Positions 1 to 8,684 of a stretch of DNA of 64,000 nt are shown piece after piece. Location: assembly GCA_035647815.1 (NCBI GenBank), contig DASRMR010000029.1:11824-75823 (forward strand). The letters run 5' to 3'. Made by a program: the position numbers and the translations under genes. Numbering within the stretch: the first letter of the stretch is position 1; each line of letters opens with the position of its first letter. Under the pieces are notes generated by a model. The model was not told the DNA's origin. It made no database searches and was given only the letters and a program-made list of their open reading frames with translations. The stretch comes from JAAYRQ01 sp035647815. Lineage in GTDB: Bacteria > Bacillota > Syntrophomonadia > Syntrophomonadales > Syntrophomonadaceae.

Positions 1-259
1 GTTTTCCTCTTCAAATGGAATAGTAAAGATTAGTTTAGAAAACAACATTTTATCAATTGTAGATAATGGGGTAGGTATATCTCCTGAGGATTTACCTTAT
101 ATATTTGAACGGTTTTATAAATTCCGCTCTGAAAAAAATAAGAGTGGTACAGGTTTAGGTTTAGCAATCGCTAAGCAAATTGCCGACCGACATGATTTTG
201 AGCTAACTGTCGCCAGCGAATTAGGAGTAAAAACTGAGTTTAGATTACAGTTAAACTAA
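1..259 (+). CDS. Sensor histidine kinase, C-terminal fragment (cut by window edge)
   Basis: Reading from base 2, the last about 85 residues of a histidine kinase are visible. They hold the ATP-binding (HATPase_c) boxes: an N/G1-type DNGVGI motif, an F-box-like IFERFYK, and the G2 box GTGLGLAIAK. The stop is TAA at 257-259. The dimerisation/phosphoacceptor and sensor parts lie outside the window, so the signal is unknown. The reading frame is intact to the edge and followed at once by a strong hairpin, so it is a normal gene end rather than a pseudogene. The family call is secure; the role is not determinable. Confidence 0.9.
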   Translation, partial: FSSSNGIVKISLENNILSIVDNGVGISPEDLPYIFERFYKFRSEKNKSGTGLGLAIAKQIADRHDFELTVASELGVKTEFRLQLN

Positions 260-273
260 GCTCGTAATCACAA

Positions 274-311
274 AAACGGTGCTGATTATCGCTAGAAAAT
301 CAGCACCGTTT
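274..311. terminator. Bidirectional intrinsic terminator
   Basis: A 14-bp perfect stem (274-287 with 298-311, core ACGGTGCTGATT) around a 10-nt loop, with A-rich and T-rich flanks on both sides. It lies between two convergent genes, the kinase tail on + and the flavoenzyme on -, and can serve both. Confidence 0.85.
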
Positions 312-326
312 CTTCCTTGTAAATGA

Positions 327-2324
327 TTATAATTGCTTAGCTAGTAAAAATGCTTGATGAATAGCATCTAAAGCTTTAGCTGGTGTTACGGCATCACCTA
401 CTAAATGGACATCACTAAACATTTGTTTAAGTTCCTGGTAAAGGCTTGTGTTGGGAGTACTACCTAAGGCTGTTACCACAGTATCAGTTTTTAGTAATAT
501 TTCTTCACCATTACGCAAAACTTTAACTCCATCTGTATTTACCTCTTTAACTATGGTTTCATTCATAATCTTAATTCCCATAGTTTGCATATGTTTCATA
601 ACTGTCCACCGAGTTGATCTACCCATATCCCGGGCCAAGTATTTTTCCATTTCAATTAATGTGACATTATAAGAACCCTTAGTTAAAAGATTATATAAGG
701 TTTCTGGGCTTTCTGCTTGATGTAACATTAAGAACTTCAAAGTATCTGCATCAATTGTGCCTAATTCTGCAATATGAAGTGCAGTTTCACATCCTACTGA
801 ACCTCCACCGATAACTACTATCTCTGAACCTGCTATAGGCTTACCTGCTAGTACTTCCCAAGCCTCAACTATATTTACCTCTTTATCAATTGCAAATGGA
901 GCCGTGCTGGGTGTGGCACCAGTAGCAACGACAATTTTGTCGGGGTTAATTTCTTGGATTAATTTAGTTTCAGCTAAAGTATTAAAAAGTATTTTAACTC
1001 CTAATTCAGGCAAAATATTTTCATAGTATATTAATAAAGAGTGGAATTCACTTTTACCGGGTGGAACGCTAGCTATATTCCATTGTCCGCCAATTTTAGA
1101 TTCCTTCTCCAGTAATGTCACTCGATGTCCTTTAGTTGCTGCAACTCTAGCTGTTTCTAATCCAGCTGGGCCAGCACCGATTACTAAAATTTGCAAAGGG
1201 TTGCTAGTCTTGGTTATAGAGTTTTCTGCTTCTAGACCACAACTAGGATTGACGGTGCAGGTTACACCTTGGTTTATTGCAGTATGGTCAAAGAGTTTGT
1301 CTAAACAGATCATACAGCCGATACAAGAACGTATAGTATTAGCTCTGCCTGCTTCTGCTTTTACTGCCCATTCGGGGTCAGCGATAAAGCCTCTACCTAC
1401 AGATACCATATCAGCTTTGCCAGATAAAAGTATGGCTTCCGCAGTTTCGGGATTATTGATACGGTTACTAGCTACAACTGGAATAGAAACTGCATCTTTA
1501 ATCTTAGTTGCTAAATAAGTATAAGCTCCTCGTGGAACTTCAGCTTGGATTTGTGGGATTCTTGATTCGTGCCAACCACCAGTTACATTAATCATATCTA
1601 AAGAAGCTTTTTCTAATTCGCTAGCGAACTTAGTCATTTCCCGCCAGGTATTACCTTCTGGAACAAAATCACTTCCACCTAACCTAATACTTAAAGTCAT
1701 ATCATTACCTACTTGGTGGCGAATTTCTTTTATAACTTCTAAGCCAAATCTCATGCGGTTTTCTAAAGAACCTCCGTATTCATCAGTCCTTTTGTTAGTT
1801 ACCGGAGAGTAGAATTGGTTTATTAAGTAGCCAGCACTAGCTATTACTTCGATTACATCATAACCGGCTTTTTTAGCACGAAGTGCAGCCTGACCAAAAA
1901 GATGAATTGTTTCTTGTATCTCATCTATAGTAATTTCTTGAGGAATTTGTTTGCTAACTGGTGACATAATTGCTGAAGGAGCTTTAATGTCATGTCCATA
2001 TGCAAATGCATATGAATAACGTCCAGCATGGAAAAGCTGTATACCGACAAGTGCTCCATGTTTTTTAAGTGTAGTGGTAAGTTTTTGATGCCCCTCGATA
2101 AAACTATCATCATGTATAGATACAAAACCGCCCCATACTTCTTGGGCTTCAATAGCAGTACCGCCAATCATAATTAACCCTGCTCCACCTTTAGCCCTTT
2201 CTGTATAGAAGTTTATTAAACGGTCATTTACTTTTCCATCAGTACAGTAGCCTAAGTTTATAGCTGGCATGACAATCCTATTTTTGAGTGCAATATTACC
2301 AACATTAACATTTTCAAATAACAT
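327..2324 (-). CDS. 2-enoate reductase / 2,4-dienoyl-CoA reductase-type flavin Fe-S oxidoreductase
   Basis: Old-yellow-enzyme fusion of about 665 residues. The N-terminal half is an FMN TIM barrel (LKNRIVMPA near the start; substrate/FMN loop GRYSYAFAYG; YGGSLENRMRF in the middle). A 4Fe-4S motif follows (CIGCMICL, then a Cys in VTCTVNPSC). The C-terminal half carries FAD/NAD(P)H Rossmann motifs (GAGPAGLE and GGGSVGCE). This is the layout of clostridial 2-enoate reductase, E. coli FadH and bile-acid BaiCD/BaiH enzymes, which reduce C=C bonds. An upstream in-frame ATG at 2351 exists, but the ATG at 2324 sits 7 nt after GGAGG and matches the family N-terminus, so it is preferred. The substrate cannot be assigned. 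The promoter carries a palindrome (see 2366-2394). Confidence 0.9.
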   Translation of the reverse strand: MLFENVNVGNIALKNRIVMPAINLGYCTDGKVNDRLINFYTERAKGGAGLIMIGGTAIEAQEVWGGFVSIHDDSFIEGHQKLTTTLKKHGALVGIQLFHAGRYSYAFAYGHDIKAPSAIMSPVSKQIPQEITIDEIQETIHLFGQAALRAKKAGYDVIEVIASAGYLINQFYSPVTNKRTDEYGGSLENRMRFGLEVIKEIRHQVGNDMTLSIRLGGSDFVPEGNTWREMTKFASELEKASLDMINVTGGWHESRIPQIQAEVPRGAYTYLATKIKDAVSIPVVASNRINNPETAEAILLSGKADMVSVGRGFIADPEWAVKAEAGRANTIRSCIGCMICLDKLFDHTAINQGVTCTVNPSCGLEAENSITKTSNPLQILVIGAGPAGLETARVAATKGHRVTLLEKESKIGGQWNIASVPPGKSEFHSLLIYYENILPELGVKILFNTLAETKLIQEINPDKIVVATGATPSTAPFAIDKEVNIVEAWEVLAGKPIAGSEIVVIGGGSVGCETALHIAELGTIDADTLKFLMLHQAESPETLYNLLTKGSYNVTLIEMEKYLARDMGRSTRWTVMKHMQTMGIKIMNETIVKEVNTDGVKVLRNGEEILLKTDTVVTALGSTPNTSLYQELKQMFSDVHLVGDAVTPAKALDAIHQAFLLAKQL

Positions 2325-2365
2325 ATAAAGACCTCCAAAATGTAAATACAAATTTATCTAGTTGA

Positions 2366-2394
2366 AACATACTCCGTTAACGGAATATTGTCAA
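2366..2394 (-). promoter_or_regulatory. Sigma-A-type promoter with palindromic operator in the spacer
   Basis: On the minus strand a consensus -35 TTGACA (2389-2394) is separated by exactly 17 bp from TATGTT (2366-2371). The spacer holds the perfect 12-bp palindrome TCCGTTAACGGA (2373-2384). Such placement is typical of repressor operators. It drives the enoate-reductase-like gene. The cognate regulator is not identifiable here. Confidence 0.65.
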
Positions 2395-2542
2395 GCATAT
2401 CATTCAGAATATTGTTACATAATAATTTTTGTGAAAATTATTGAACAAACTAGTAAAAACATTACTAGTAATTTAATATGTGTTTGAAGGATTGAAGATA
2501 TACGCTTACAATTATATATAAACGAATATATAAAGAATATAT

Positions 2543-3223
2543 ATGAATGAAAAAATTTGCTCTATGGCGAAAGGGGTATTAACATTGGAAACTAAGAATA
2601 CGGTAGAGATAGTAGTTGATGGAGTTACTGGTGTGGGGAAATCGAGTTTGGTAAAAATATTATGCGAGGAATTCGAGCTTAAACCGTTTAATGAATTATT
2701 TGAAGATGAAAATCGCCTTTTACATAAATTCTTTTATGATCGTCCTAAATGGGCATTTCCGATGCAGACTAATTTTTTAACTAATAGATTTAAGCAATAT
2801 CAACAAGCTATGAAGGTTGGTAAAGCGGTAATGGATAGGTCGATTTATTCTGATAAAATATTTGCTCGCATGTATTTGGAATATGGATATCTTAATCCAG
2901 AGGAATATGCAGTTTATAATAACCTTTTGAACACTATGCTAGAACATGTCTCCCCACCTAAACTTTTAGTATATCTTCGGGTTAATACAGATGAGGCTAT
3001 AAGACGCATTCATAAACGTGGCAGACCAGATGAGCTAGATGTTGAAAGAGAGTATTGGGATCATTTGAACGAGTTTTATGAAGATAATTATAAGAATTTT
3101 GATCCGAACCGACTATTAGTTCTTCAAGTAGATGATTTAGATTATGTGCATCGATTAGAAGATCGTCAATTCGTAGTAAAAGAAACCCAACGAGCTTGGG
3201 AAAAGTTAGGACGAGCGATATAG
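2543..3223 (+). CDS. Deoxynucleoside kinase (dGK/dAK/dCK family)
   Basis: P-loop kinase of 226 residues or slightly fewer. The Walker A-type DGVTGVGKSS is followed by the family signature DRSIYSDKIFA and the lid-like RIHKRGRPDE. The family phosphorylates deoxynucleosides for dNTP salvage in the cytosol. The ATG at 2543 has no clear ribosome site. A TTG at 2585, 9 nt after an AAGGGG, is an equally good start and would trim 14 residues; the family fold begins just after it. The gene is followed closely by a small membrane protein gene. Which deoxynucleoside is preferred cannot be read from the sequence. Confidence 0.88.
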   Translation: MNEKICSMAKGVLTLETKNTVEIVVDGVTGVGKSSLVKILCEEFELKPFNELFEDENRLLHKFFYDRPKWAFPMQTNFLTNRFKQYQQAMKVGKAVMDRSIYSDKIFARMYLEYGYLNPEEYAVYNNLLNTMLEHVSPPKLLVYLRVNTDEAIRRIHKRGRPDELDVEREYWDHLNEFYEDNYKNFDPNRLLVLQVDDLDYVHRLEDRQFVVKETQRAWEKLGRAI

Positions 3224-3254
3224 TTGACAACAGGAGTCGAAAGGTAGTGAAACG

Positions 3255-3686
3255 ATGAAAGTACTCTTAGGAGTATTAGCTGGAATGATATTTATATCAT
3301 ATTCATATTATTTTTTCAAAACAATGATAGGCAAACCTGAGGAATTTGAATATGAATTACTTAAAACACTCGCAGCTTGGATGGTAGAAAAAGGCAGTAA
3401 GTCTCGCCAGCAATTGTGGATGTTGTTTTTCCTCTCACTGATTTTAGAGATATTTTATTTTGCACTAGTATTTATTAATATAGAGCAGCCAGTCTTACTT
3501 ATTATAACTTGTCTTTTTGCTGGATTTGAAGCGTTTCATTTATTTATAATTGGCAGAGCACTTAATAAGTTCTTTTCGGGTGCTGCTATGTTAAAAGATA
3601 TATTTAACTGGAAAATTGAGCGAACTAGTGCTTTAATATTTTTTACTCATTCATTATTAGTGCTAGTATGTCTTATTTTCTATTAA
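3255..3686 (+). CDS. Small integral membrane protein, unknown function
   Basis: 143 residues with about four hydrophobic segments: residues 1-17, 53-74, 79-100 and 125-143. A short charged loop (KPEEFEYELLKTLAAWMVEKGSK region) follows the first segment. There is an AGGAG sequence about 18 nt upstream and a GGTAGTG closer in. I do not recognise a family. It lies 31 bp after the deoxynucleoside kinase and 85 bp before a CPBP protease, so it may be co-transcribed with them. Confidence 0.7.
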   Translation: MKVLLGVLAGMIFISYSYYFFKTMIGKPEEFEYELLKTLAAWMVEKGSKSRQQLWMLFFLSLILEIFYFALVFINIEQPVLLIITCLFAGFEAFHLFIIGRALNKFFSGAAMLKDIFNWKIERTSALIFFTHSLLVLVCLIFY

Positions 3687-3771
3687 TATTTATAGTTGGA
3701 GGCATGGATAAACAGACTTATTTAAACATAATAGCAACTTCAGTAAAAGAGCAATATTAGGGGGGATTTAG

Positions 3772-4488
3772 TTGCCAGATTTTCGAGAGCCTCGATGGGG
3801 CTTTGTGGAAATCATTATCGTATTTATAGGTATTTTATTAATTAGTCTACTTTTTAGTATGTCAGATGATTTAATGAATACTTTATTTTCCATATTTAAA
3901 ATGCCTGATACCTTGTTATCGTATTTCTATTTCGGTTTTGTAGTTCAATTTACTGCTACAGTATCTTTAGTATTGCTTATGACTGTGGGGATTCATAAGG
4001 CTAAGTTAAGTGATATAGGGATTGTTAATGTTAGTATAGAAAAATATATAAGATATGGTTTATTAGGTGGAGCATTTCTTTTTGTAATAATTATGTTGGC
4101 AAGTTTTTTTATTAATTATCTGAGTCCTGAAGTAGAGCCACAAGTTTTTGAACAGATGCTTAGGATGATTACAGGAAACAAGGATTTTGTTTTTCTGTTT
4201 ATAATAGGGGCAGTTTTGGCTCCCCTGTCAGAGGAATTATTTTATAGAGGTATGATTTATCCGGTCTTTCGTCAGAAGTTTGGTCCTATACCAGCTATGA
4301 TTATGGCTGGAATTATATTTGGGTTGGTACATTGGGATTTATGGCGGACTATACCTTTGGCTATCGGTGGTATGGTTTTATGTTATTTGTACGAAAAGAC
4401 TAATAGTATTTTTGTTACTACACTAGCTCATGGAGTATGGAATGGTACCATGTCATTAATCGTTTATTATAGTATAATAAATATTTGA
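3772..4488 (+). CDS. CPBP (Abi/CAAX-type) intramembrane metalloprotease
   Basis: 238-residue multi-pass membrane protein with the three CPBP motifs: EE-x3-R (LSEELFYRGMIY), F-x3-H (FGLVHWD) and the late HGVWN. The glutamates and histidines are the expected metal and catalytic residues. Members cleave prenylated or peptide substrates in the membrane or act in bacteriocin self-immunity; no target is evident here. The start is TTG, placed 7 nt after GGGGG. No bacteriocin-like gene is adjacent, so a housekeeping role is as likely as immunity. Confidence 0.85.
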   Translation: MPDFREPRWGFVEIIIVFIGILLISLLFSMSDDLMNTLFSIFKMPDTLLSYFYFGFVVQFTATVSLVLLMTVGIHKAKLSDIGIVNVSIEKYIRYGLLGGAFLFVIIMLASFFINYLSPEVEPQVFEQMLRMITGNKDFVFLFIIGAVLAPLSEELFYRGMIYPVFRQKFGPIPAMIMAGIIFGLVHWDLWRTIPLAIGGMVLCYLYEKTNSIFVTTLAHGVWNGTMSLIVYYSIINI

Positions 4489-4542
4489 TAATTAAGTTTA
4501 ATATAAATGATTAGTTTAGATCGCTAGGGAGGGGGAGAAAAG

Positions 4543-4848
4543 TTGCCAGTTTATGATTATAAATGTGAAGAATGTGGAAGGTTTGAATATACTCAGCGTA
4601 TTACCGAAGATGCACTTACCGTTTGTCCTACTTGTGGCCATAAAGTACAAAGGCTTATAAGTAAGAACGTGGCAATTATACTTAAAGGTTCAGGATTTTA
4701 TAAAAATGATTCTAACCAAAATCTTAAAGACCGTGCCAGAACATTGAACCAAGAAAGACAAAAAGATAATGCAGCTATTCTAGATGGAGATGTTAAATCT
4801 TTTGTAGAGCAATCTGAGAATACGACTAAGAAAATATTAGATGCATAG
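4543..4848 (+). CDS. FmdB-family zinc ribbon protein
   Basis: 101 residues. The N-terminal zinc ribbon has the family signature MPVYDYKCEECG, then CPTCG about 20 residues later, followed by the usual GSGFYKND segment and a charged helical tail. The start is TTG behind a long purine-rich site (GGGAGGGGG). FmdB-type proteins are proposed regulatory or metal-handling factors; the function is poorly defined. A hairpin immediately downstream closes the transcript. Confidence 0.85.
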   Translation: MPVYDYKCEECGRFEYTQRITEDALTVCPTCGHKVQRLISKNVAIILKGSGFYKNDSNQNLKDRARTLNQERQKDNAAILDGDVKSFVEQSENTTKKILDA

Positions 4849-4851
4849 AAT

Positions 4852-4886
4852 AAAGAGAGGCCAAGCTAGTTTGCTAGACCTCTTTT
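4852..4886 (+). terminator. Intrinsic terminator after the FmdB-like gene
   Basis: Interrupted hairpin: AGAGG pairs with CCTCT and an inner CTAG pairs with CTAG around a TTTG loop, followed by TTTT. It is positioned just after the stop codon. Confidence 0.65.
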
Positions 4887-4961
4887 CAGCTTTTTAAAGG
4901 TTTTTAGATTTATCTACAGTATTTATTAGGATAGGAAATATTCAACCCGGGAGTGACTATA

Positions 4962-5243
4962 ATGAAAGTTATCAATGTGGTAGAGAGCTTAGTTTGGAAC
5001 AAACTAGATGAGGTTTTACTACATAAGCCTGAAATGTGCCAGTGTGATAAATGTAGGGCGGATATTGCGGCATATGCTTTAAACCACCTACCTCCACGCT
5101 ATGTAGTAAGTGATGAAGGGGAAATATATGCTAGGGCAGAATCTCTAGGGTTAGGTTCTAATGCCTCATTAGTAGTTGCTATAACAGAAGCTATTGAGAT
5201 AGTAGCCAAGAACCCTAAACATATAAGGAGTAAGAATGAATAA
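4962..5243 (+). CDS. ComFB-family protein
   Basis: About 93 residues of the late-competence ComFB family: a helical start, then the Cys-rich CQCDKCRADIAAYALN motif followed by LPPRYVVS. A GTG at 4953 is possible, but the ATG at 4962 is better spaced from CCGGGAG. B. subtilis comFB lies in the comF operon, but no other competence gene is visible here. Family members have been reported as cyclic-dinucleotide (c-di-GMP) binders, which could matter because a GGDEF protein lies 4 kb away; that link is inference. The 3' end overlaps rnhA by 8 nt, so the two are probably translationally coupled. Confidence 0.85.
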   Translation: MKVINVVESLVWNKLDEVLLHKPEMCQCDKCRADIAAYALNHLPPRYVVSDEGEIYARAESLGLGSNASLVVAITEAIEIVAKNPKHIRSKNE

Positions 5244-5685
5244 AAAAGAAGTTATTATTTATACAGATGGTGCCTGTTCGGGAAATCCTGGTCCTGGGGG
5301 ATGGGGGGCAGTATTATTGTATGGAGATAATAAAAAAGAAATTAGTGGTTTTGAGCCTCAAACTACTAATAATAGAATGGAATTATTAGCAGTGATTAAA
5401 GCATTAGAAGTATTAAAGGTAAATGATTGGTCTGTGACCGTTTATTCTGATAGTGCTTATGTAGTAAATGCTATTCAAAATAATTGGATAGGTAATTGGC
5501 AGGAAAACGGTTGGAAAAATAGTAAAAAAGATGATGTAGCAAATCAAGATTTGTGGCAAAGGTTATTAATCCTTATGGAAATAAATCAGGTTACTTTGAA
5601 AAAAGTAAAAGGTCATTCTGGTGATGTATGGAATGAGCGCTGTGATGAATTAGCTACCGATGCTGTAAAGGGAATAATAGTTTGA
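5236..5685 (+). CDS. rnhA: Ribonuclease HI
   Basis: 149 residues, the normal length. All catalytic residues are present: Asp11 in YTDGACSGNPGPGGWG, Glu49 in NNRMEL, Asp72 in YSDSAYVV, and His127/Asp137 in GHSGDVWNERCDELA. The basic handle region (WKNSKKDD) is also present. It degrades the RNA strand of RNA-DNA hybrids in replication and R-loop removal. The start ATG lies inside the ComFB-like gene, 8 nt before its stop, with AAGGAG upstream. Confidence 0.96.
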   Translation: MNKKEVIIYTDGACSGNPGPGGWGAVLLYGDNKKEISGFEPQTTNNRMELLAVIKALEVLKVNDWSVTVYSDSAYVVNAIQNNWIGNWQENGWKNSKKDDVANQDLWQRLLILMEINQVTLKKVKGHSGDVWNERCDELATDAVKGIIV

Positions 5686-5730
5686 GTTAATTAACAGTTA
5701 CTACAATCATAGTAAAGGGTAGGTGTTAAT

Positions 5731-6261
5731 ATGTTTAAGGTTTTGAAGGATCGTTATTCTACTTGGAGGGTAAAAAACGAATTATCTTCTTATGGTTCTA
5801 ACCTACGAGCTCGAAATGCGGGAGAAATCTTTCAGGGTAATAATGCTGAGATTCATGTAGGTAATAATGTTTTGTTAGAGAGAAAAGTGCGTATATCTTT
5901 AGCTGATGATGCCCGGGTTTATATCGGGGATAATAGTTATTTAGGAGACTTTTGTAATATCTTGGCTGTAAAGGAAGTTCGAATAGGTACCGGTTGTTCT
6001 ATTAGTTGGCATGTCTTGTTTATGGATACTTCTTCACATCCATTTGGACTAGCCGGGGAAGTTCCTCAGACTAAGATTGAACCGGTAATTATTGAAAATC
6101 ATGTGTGGATAGGTTGTAGGGCGGTAATATTAAAAGGGGTAACCGTAGGAGAAGGCGCTATAGTGGCTAATAATGCTGTAGTCACAAAAGATGTTCCACC
6201 TCGGACTATGGTAGCCGGAAATCCAGCAGTAGTAATAAAAGAGGATGTTATTTGGGAATGA
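5731..6261 (+). CDS. Left-handed beta-helix (hexapeptide) acyltransferase
   Basis: 176 residues with repeated hexapeptide turns ([LIV]-G-x4), e.g. IHVGNNV, VYIGDNS, VRIGTG, VWIGCRAVILKGVTVGEGAIVANNAVVTKDV, ending with the AGNPAVVIK cap typical of WbbJ/LacA/CysE-type transferases. The helix-breaking loop HVLFMDTSSHPFG holds the probable catalytic His. Members acetylate sugars or polysaccharide precursors using acetyl-CoA as trimers. The acceptor is unknown. The following gene overlaps it by ATGA, indicating coupling. Confidence 0.88.
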   Translation: MFKVLKDRYSTWRVKNELSSYGSNLRARNAGEIFQGNNAEIHVGNNVLLERKVRISLADDARVYIGDNSYLGDFCNILAVKEVRIGTGCSISWHVLFMDTSSHPFGLAGEVPQTKIEPVIIENHVWIGCRAVILKGVTVGEGAIVANNAVVTKDVPPRTMVAGNPAVVIKEDVIWE

Positions 6262-6899
6262 AAATTGAGCTATACCAAGCTAGTGAAGGTGGCAAATTAG
6301 GGATTGGTATTAAAGTATTGGATAGGTCTGCGAATTTGGCTGATTTATTAAATGCTTGGCAACCTTTATGTGATGATGTGGAGTTAATTCGACCTTATGG
6401 TAATGGTGAGTATACTTCTTGTAAAGGGTGTCAAATCAATTGTTGTAATACTGCATATGTCATACCTGATTTGATAGCTTTTAAGAAGATGTCTAATCAT
6501 TTAGATTTAAGTTATGAAGATTTTATTGCCGGGTATTTTCAAGAGGAAAAGGTTAAGAACGGGCTTTTACGCATGGAACCGGAACCTTGCATATTTTTAC
6601 GAGATAATATTTGCACTATCTATTCTATAAGATCATTAATATGTCGTTTTTATTTATGTAGTCCGTTATTACCAGCTACGGAACAATTAATATATTCTAT
6701 AACTTGGACTGGTACGGCTGCTATGCAATTATTTGCAGAAGAATTAGGTTTAATAAGCCATATGTCTAAACATGTTTTGAGTAGTTTTGATCAATTATTT
6801 GTGAGTTTATTCGAAGAATATCGTTTTAATCCTAATGTTTTATTGTTTAGTGAGGCTGAAGATTATAAGGATGTACCATTAGAACCTTTTCTAGATTAG
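6258..6899 (+). CDS. YkgJ-type cysteine cluster protein
   Basis: About 213 residues. A Cys-rich segment (CKGCQINCCNTAYVIP) is followed by CIFLRDNICTIY and ICRFYLCSP, the arrangement of the YkgJ/CxxCxxCC family thought to bind zinc or an Fe-S cluster. The molecular role is unknown. A TTG at 6252 would add two residues, but the ATG at 6258 overlaps the preceding stop (ATGA) and is the likelier coupled start. It is the last gene of the run and is followed by a terminator. Confidence 0.82.
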   Translation: MKIELYQASEGGKLGIGIKVLDRSANLADLLNAWQPLCDDVELIRPYGNGEYTSCKGCQINCCNTAYVIPDLIAFKKMSNHLDLSYEDFIAGYFQEEKVKNGLLRMEPEPCIFLRDNICTIYSIRSLICRFYLCSPLLPATEQLIYSITWTGTAAMQLFAEELGLISHMSKHVLSSFDQLFVSLFEEYRFNPNVLLFSEAEDYKDVPLEPFLD

Positions 6900-6903
6900 T
6901 TTG

Positions 6904-6934
6904 CTGCCAAATGATAATGTTTGGCAGTTTTTTT
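6904..6934 (+). terminator. Intrinsic terminator
   Basis: CTGCCAAA (6904-6911) pairs with TTTGGCAG (6920-6927) and is followed by a run of T residues. It ends the transcript of the cysteine cluster gene. The rest of 6935-7148 is GT-rich and shows no gene. Confidence 0.85.
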
Positions 6935-7148
6935 GCTTTTCTGCATTTTGTGTGTTTGTTAACTAGCATGTTCCGAGTATACTCTTTCTAATCGTTTGGG
7001 GTCGGTCTTTGGTTGGGGGTGGCGTTTTTTTGTGGGTGTAAGTAATTTGTTTGGTAGGTAGAGTTGTTGCTGGTTTTTTAATCGCCTTATTCCCCTCACT
7101 CTTTAGAAAGGTATACTCTACACATATGTTTGCTGTTTTGCTGTTAAG

Positions 7149-8117
7149 TTAGTCGTATAGTTTTGTCCATTTGGCCTGGGGGAAGTAGTGTTCGACTATT
7201 TCTTTGGCGGTCATTTTCTTTTCTTTTGCCATTGTATAGGCACCCCATTGTTCCATGCCACATCCATGACCCCAACCACTACCTTTGAAAATTATATATT
7301 CACCTTCTGGTGTAATACTCTGGAGGTTAGTCGAGTATAGGCGGTCAAATCCTGCTTTTTGTCTAAAATCAGCAGCAGATATTGTGGCTTCTCCAGCTTT
7401 AATTGTTAAGGTACGACCTGAGGGGCCTTTTTTAGCTATTTTTATATCATCTAATGAACCTGCTTTGTCTCCCATAATTCTTTTTACTTCCCCACGTGGA
7501 ATCTTAACTGTCCATTTATGGTATTTTTCGGGGGCATTTTTTAGTCCATCAGTGTCAGTAGGAACTATATAAGGGGCTTTTTTAGCTAGTTTAGGGAATC
7601 CTTCCTGGATACTCGATGTTTTTTCTCCAGATGCGGAATGAAAAAACGCATAAACGAGTTTTCCTTTATTAGTAGTTAAGATTTCGCCTCTAGTTTCATC
7701 GACAGCTTGGGCTATGTTATCAGTTATGCGCTCACGATTATAAGCTTGGAATTCGGTATGATCATCACTAGCATCTGTGCCGTGCTTGCCTTTAGTACCG
7801 TTTTCATATTCTATTAAAGTTAATGTCATAGTACGGGCAACTATAGCTTGGGCCTTTAAAGCCTCCATGGGGTATTCTGCACCTATTTCGGCTGCAACTA
7901 CTCCTTTAAGGTATTCCTCCAGCTTTAGCTCCTCCTTAGCCCCCGTAGCAGAGCGATATAAAGTGATGGTGGGCTCCCCAGATTTATATTTTTCGACTTC
8001 AGGTGCTAGTTTGACAGGTTTAGGTGCTGGCACATTTTTTTTGGCACATCCATATAGACCTGAGAGGGACATAAGGAAAACTATAATTAAGAAGTAGGTC
8101 TTAATTTGTCTAGACAA
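7149..8117 (-). CDS. SpoIID/LytB-domain lipoprotein
   Basis: 322 residues. A signal sequence ends in a lipobox (LSGLYGC), so the mature protein is probably tethered outside the membrane. The SpoIID/LytB core shows LKGVVAAEIGAEYPMEALKAQAIVARTM, then FFHSASGEKTSS, and near the end GWGHGCGMEQWGAYTMA. The conserved catalytic Glu of SpoIID (lytic transglycosylase on denuded glycan) matches the EIGAEYP region. The start is TTG, 9 nt after AAGGAGAG. The lipoprotein form differs from sporulation SpoIID, which has an uncleaved anchor, so it may act in vegetative wall turnover or amidase modification. No sporulation genes are adjacent. Confidence 0.88.
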   Translation of the reverse strand: MSRQIKTYFLIIVFLMSLSGLYGCAKKNVPAPKPVKLAPEVEKYKSGEPTITLYRSATGAKEELKLEEYLKGVVAAEIGAEYPMEALKAQAIVARTMTLTLIEYENGTKGKHGTDASDDHTEFQAYNRERITDNIAQAVDETRGEILTTNKGKLVYAFFHSASGEKTSSIQEGFPKLAKKAPYIVPTDTDGLKNAPEKYHKWTVKIPRGEVKRIMGDKAGSLDDIKIAKKGPSGRTLTIKAGEATISAADFRQKAGFDRLYSTNLQSITPEGEYIIFKGSGWGHGCGMEQWGAYTMAKEKKMTAKEIVEHYFPQAKWTKLYD

Positions 8118-8225
8118 GTTGTATCTCTCCTTTAAAATAATTATTTATTTTCTAATTATAGTTCTTTGTTATGTTTATTAAGATTATGTATAATTAATCA
8201 AAAAGAAATGATGGTGGGTATTAAA

Positions 8226-8684
8226 GTGCATATTGTTTTAATGGAACCAGAAATACCGCAAAACACCGGTAATATAGCTCGTACCTGTGCTTTAACCAAG
8301 ACGGTACTCCATCTAGTCAAGCCTTTAGGTTTTTCTACAGAAGATCGTTATCTGAAGCGGGCTGGTCTTGATTATTGGGATAAAGTTGAAGTGCATGAAT
8401 GGGAAAGTTTCGCAGAAGCGCTGCAATATTTTACGGTAGGTAATATTTATTTTGCCACGACTAAAACAGATACAAATTATAATGAAAAGAGTTATACTCC
8501 TGATGATATTATAGTATTCGGGGCTGAAAGTAAGGGCTTGTCTGATGAGATACTAGACAATAACCTTAATAATAAAATTAGAATTCCTATGCTTGATATA
8601 GGAAGATCTCTAAATCTAGCTAATTCAGTAGCTATTATATTATACGAAGCTTTGCGACAGCAGGATTACCCTAATTTGGCTTAG
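8226..8684 (+). CDS. trmL: tRNA (cytidine/uridine-34 2'-O)-methyltransferase TrmL
   Basis: SPOUT-class methyltransferase of about 152 residues. Motif 1 is PEIPQNTGNIARTC, the middle motif FGAESKGL and motif 3 IPMLDIGRSLNLANSVAIILYEALRQ, which form the trefoil knot that binds AdoMet. It methylates the wobble ribose of tRNA-Leu isoacceptors. The frame is open further upstream (ATG at 8208 and 8211), but the GTG at 8226 lies 7 nt after GGTGGG and gives the family's usual N-terminus and length, so it is preferred. It is divergent from the SpoIID-like gene. Confidence 0.92.
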   Translation: MHIVLMEPEIPQNTGNIARTCALTKTVLHLVKPLGFSTEDRYLKRAGLDYWDKVEVHEWESFAEALQYFTVGNIYFATTKTDTNYNEKSYTPDDIIVFGAESKGLSDEILDNNLNNKIRIPMLDIGRSLNLANSVAIILYEALRQQDYPNLA

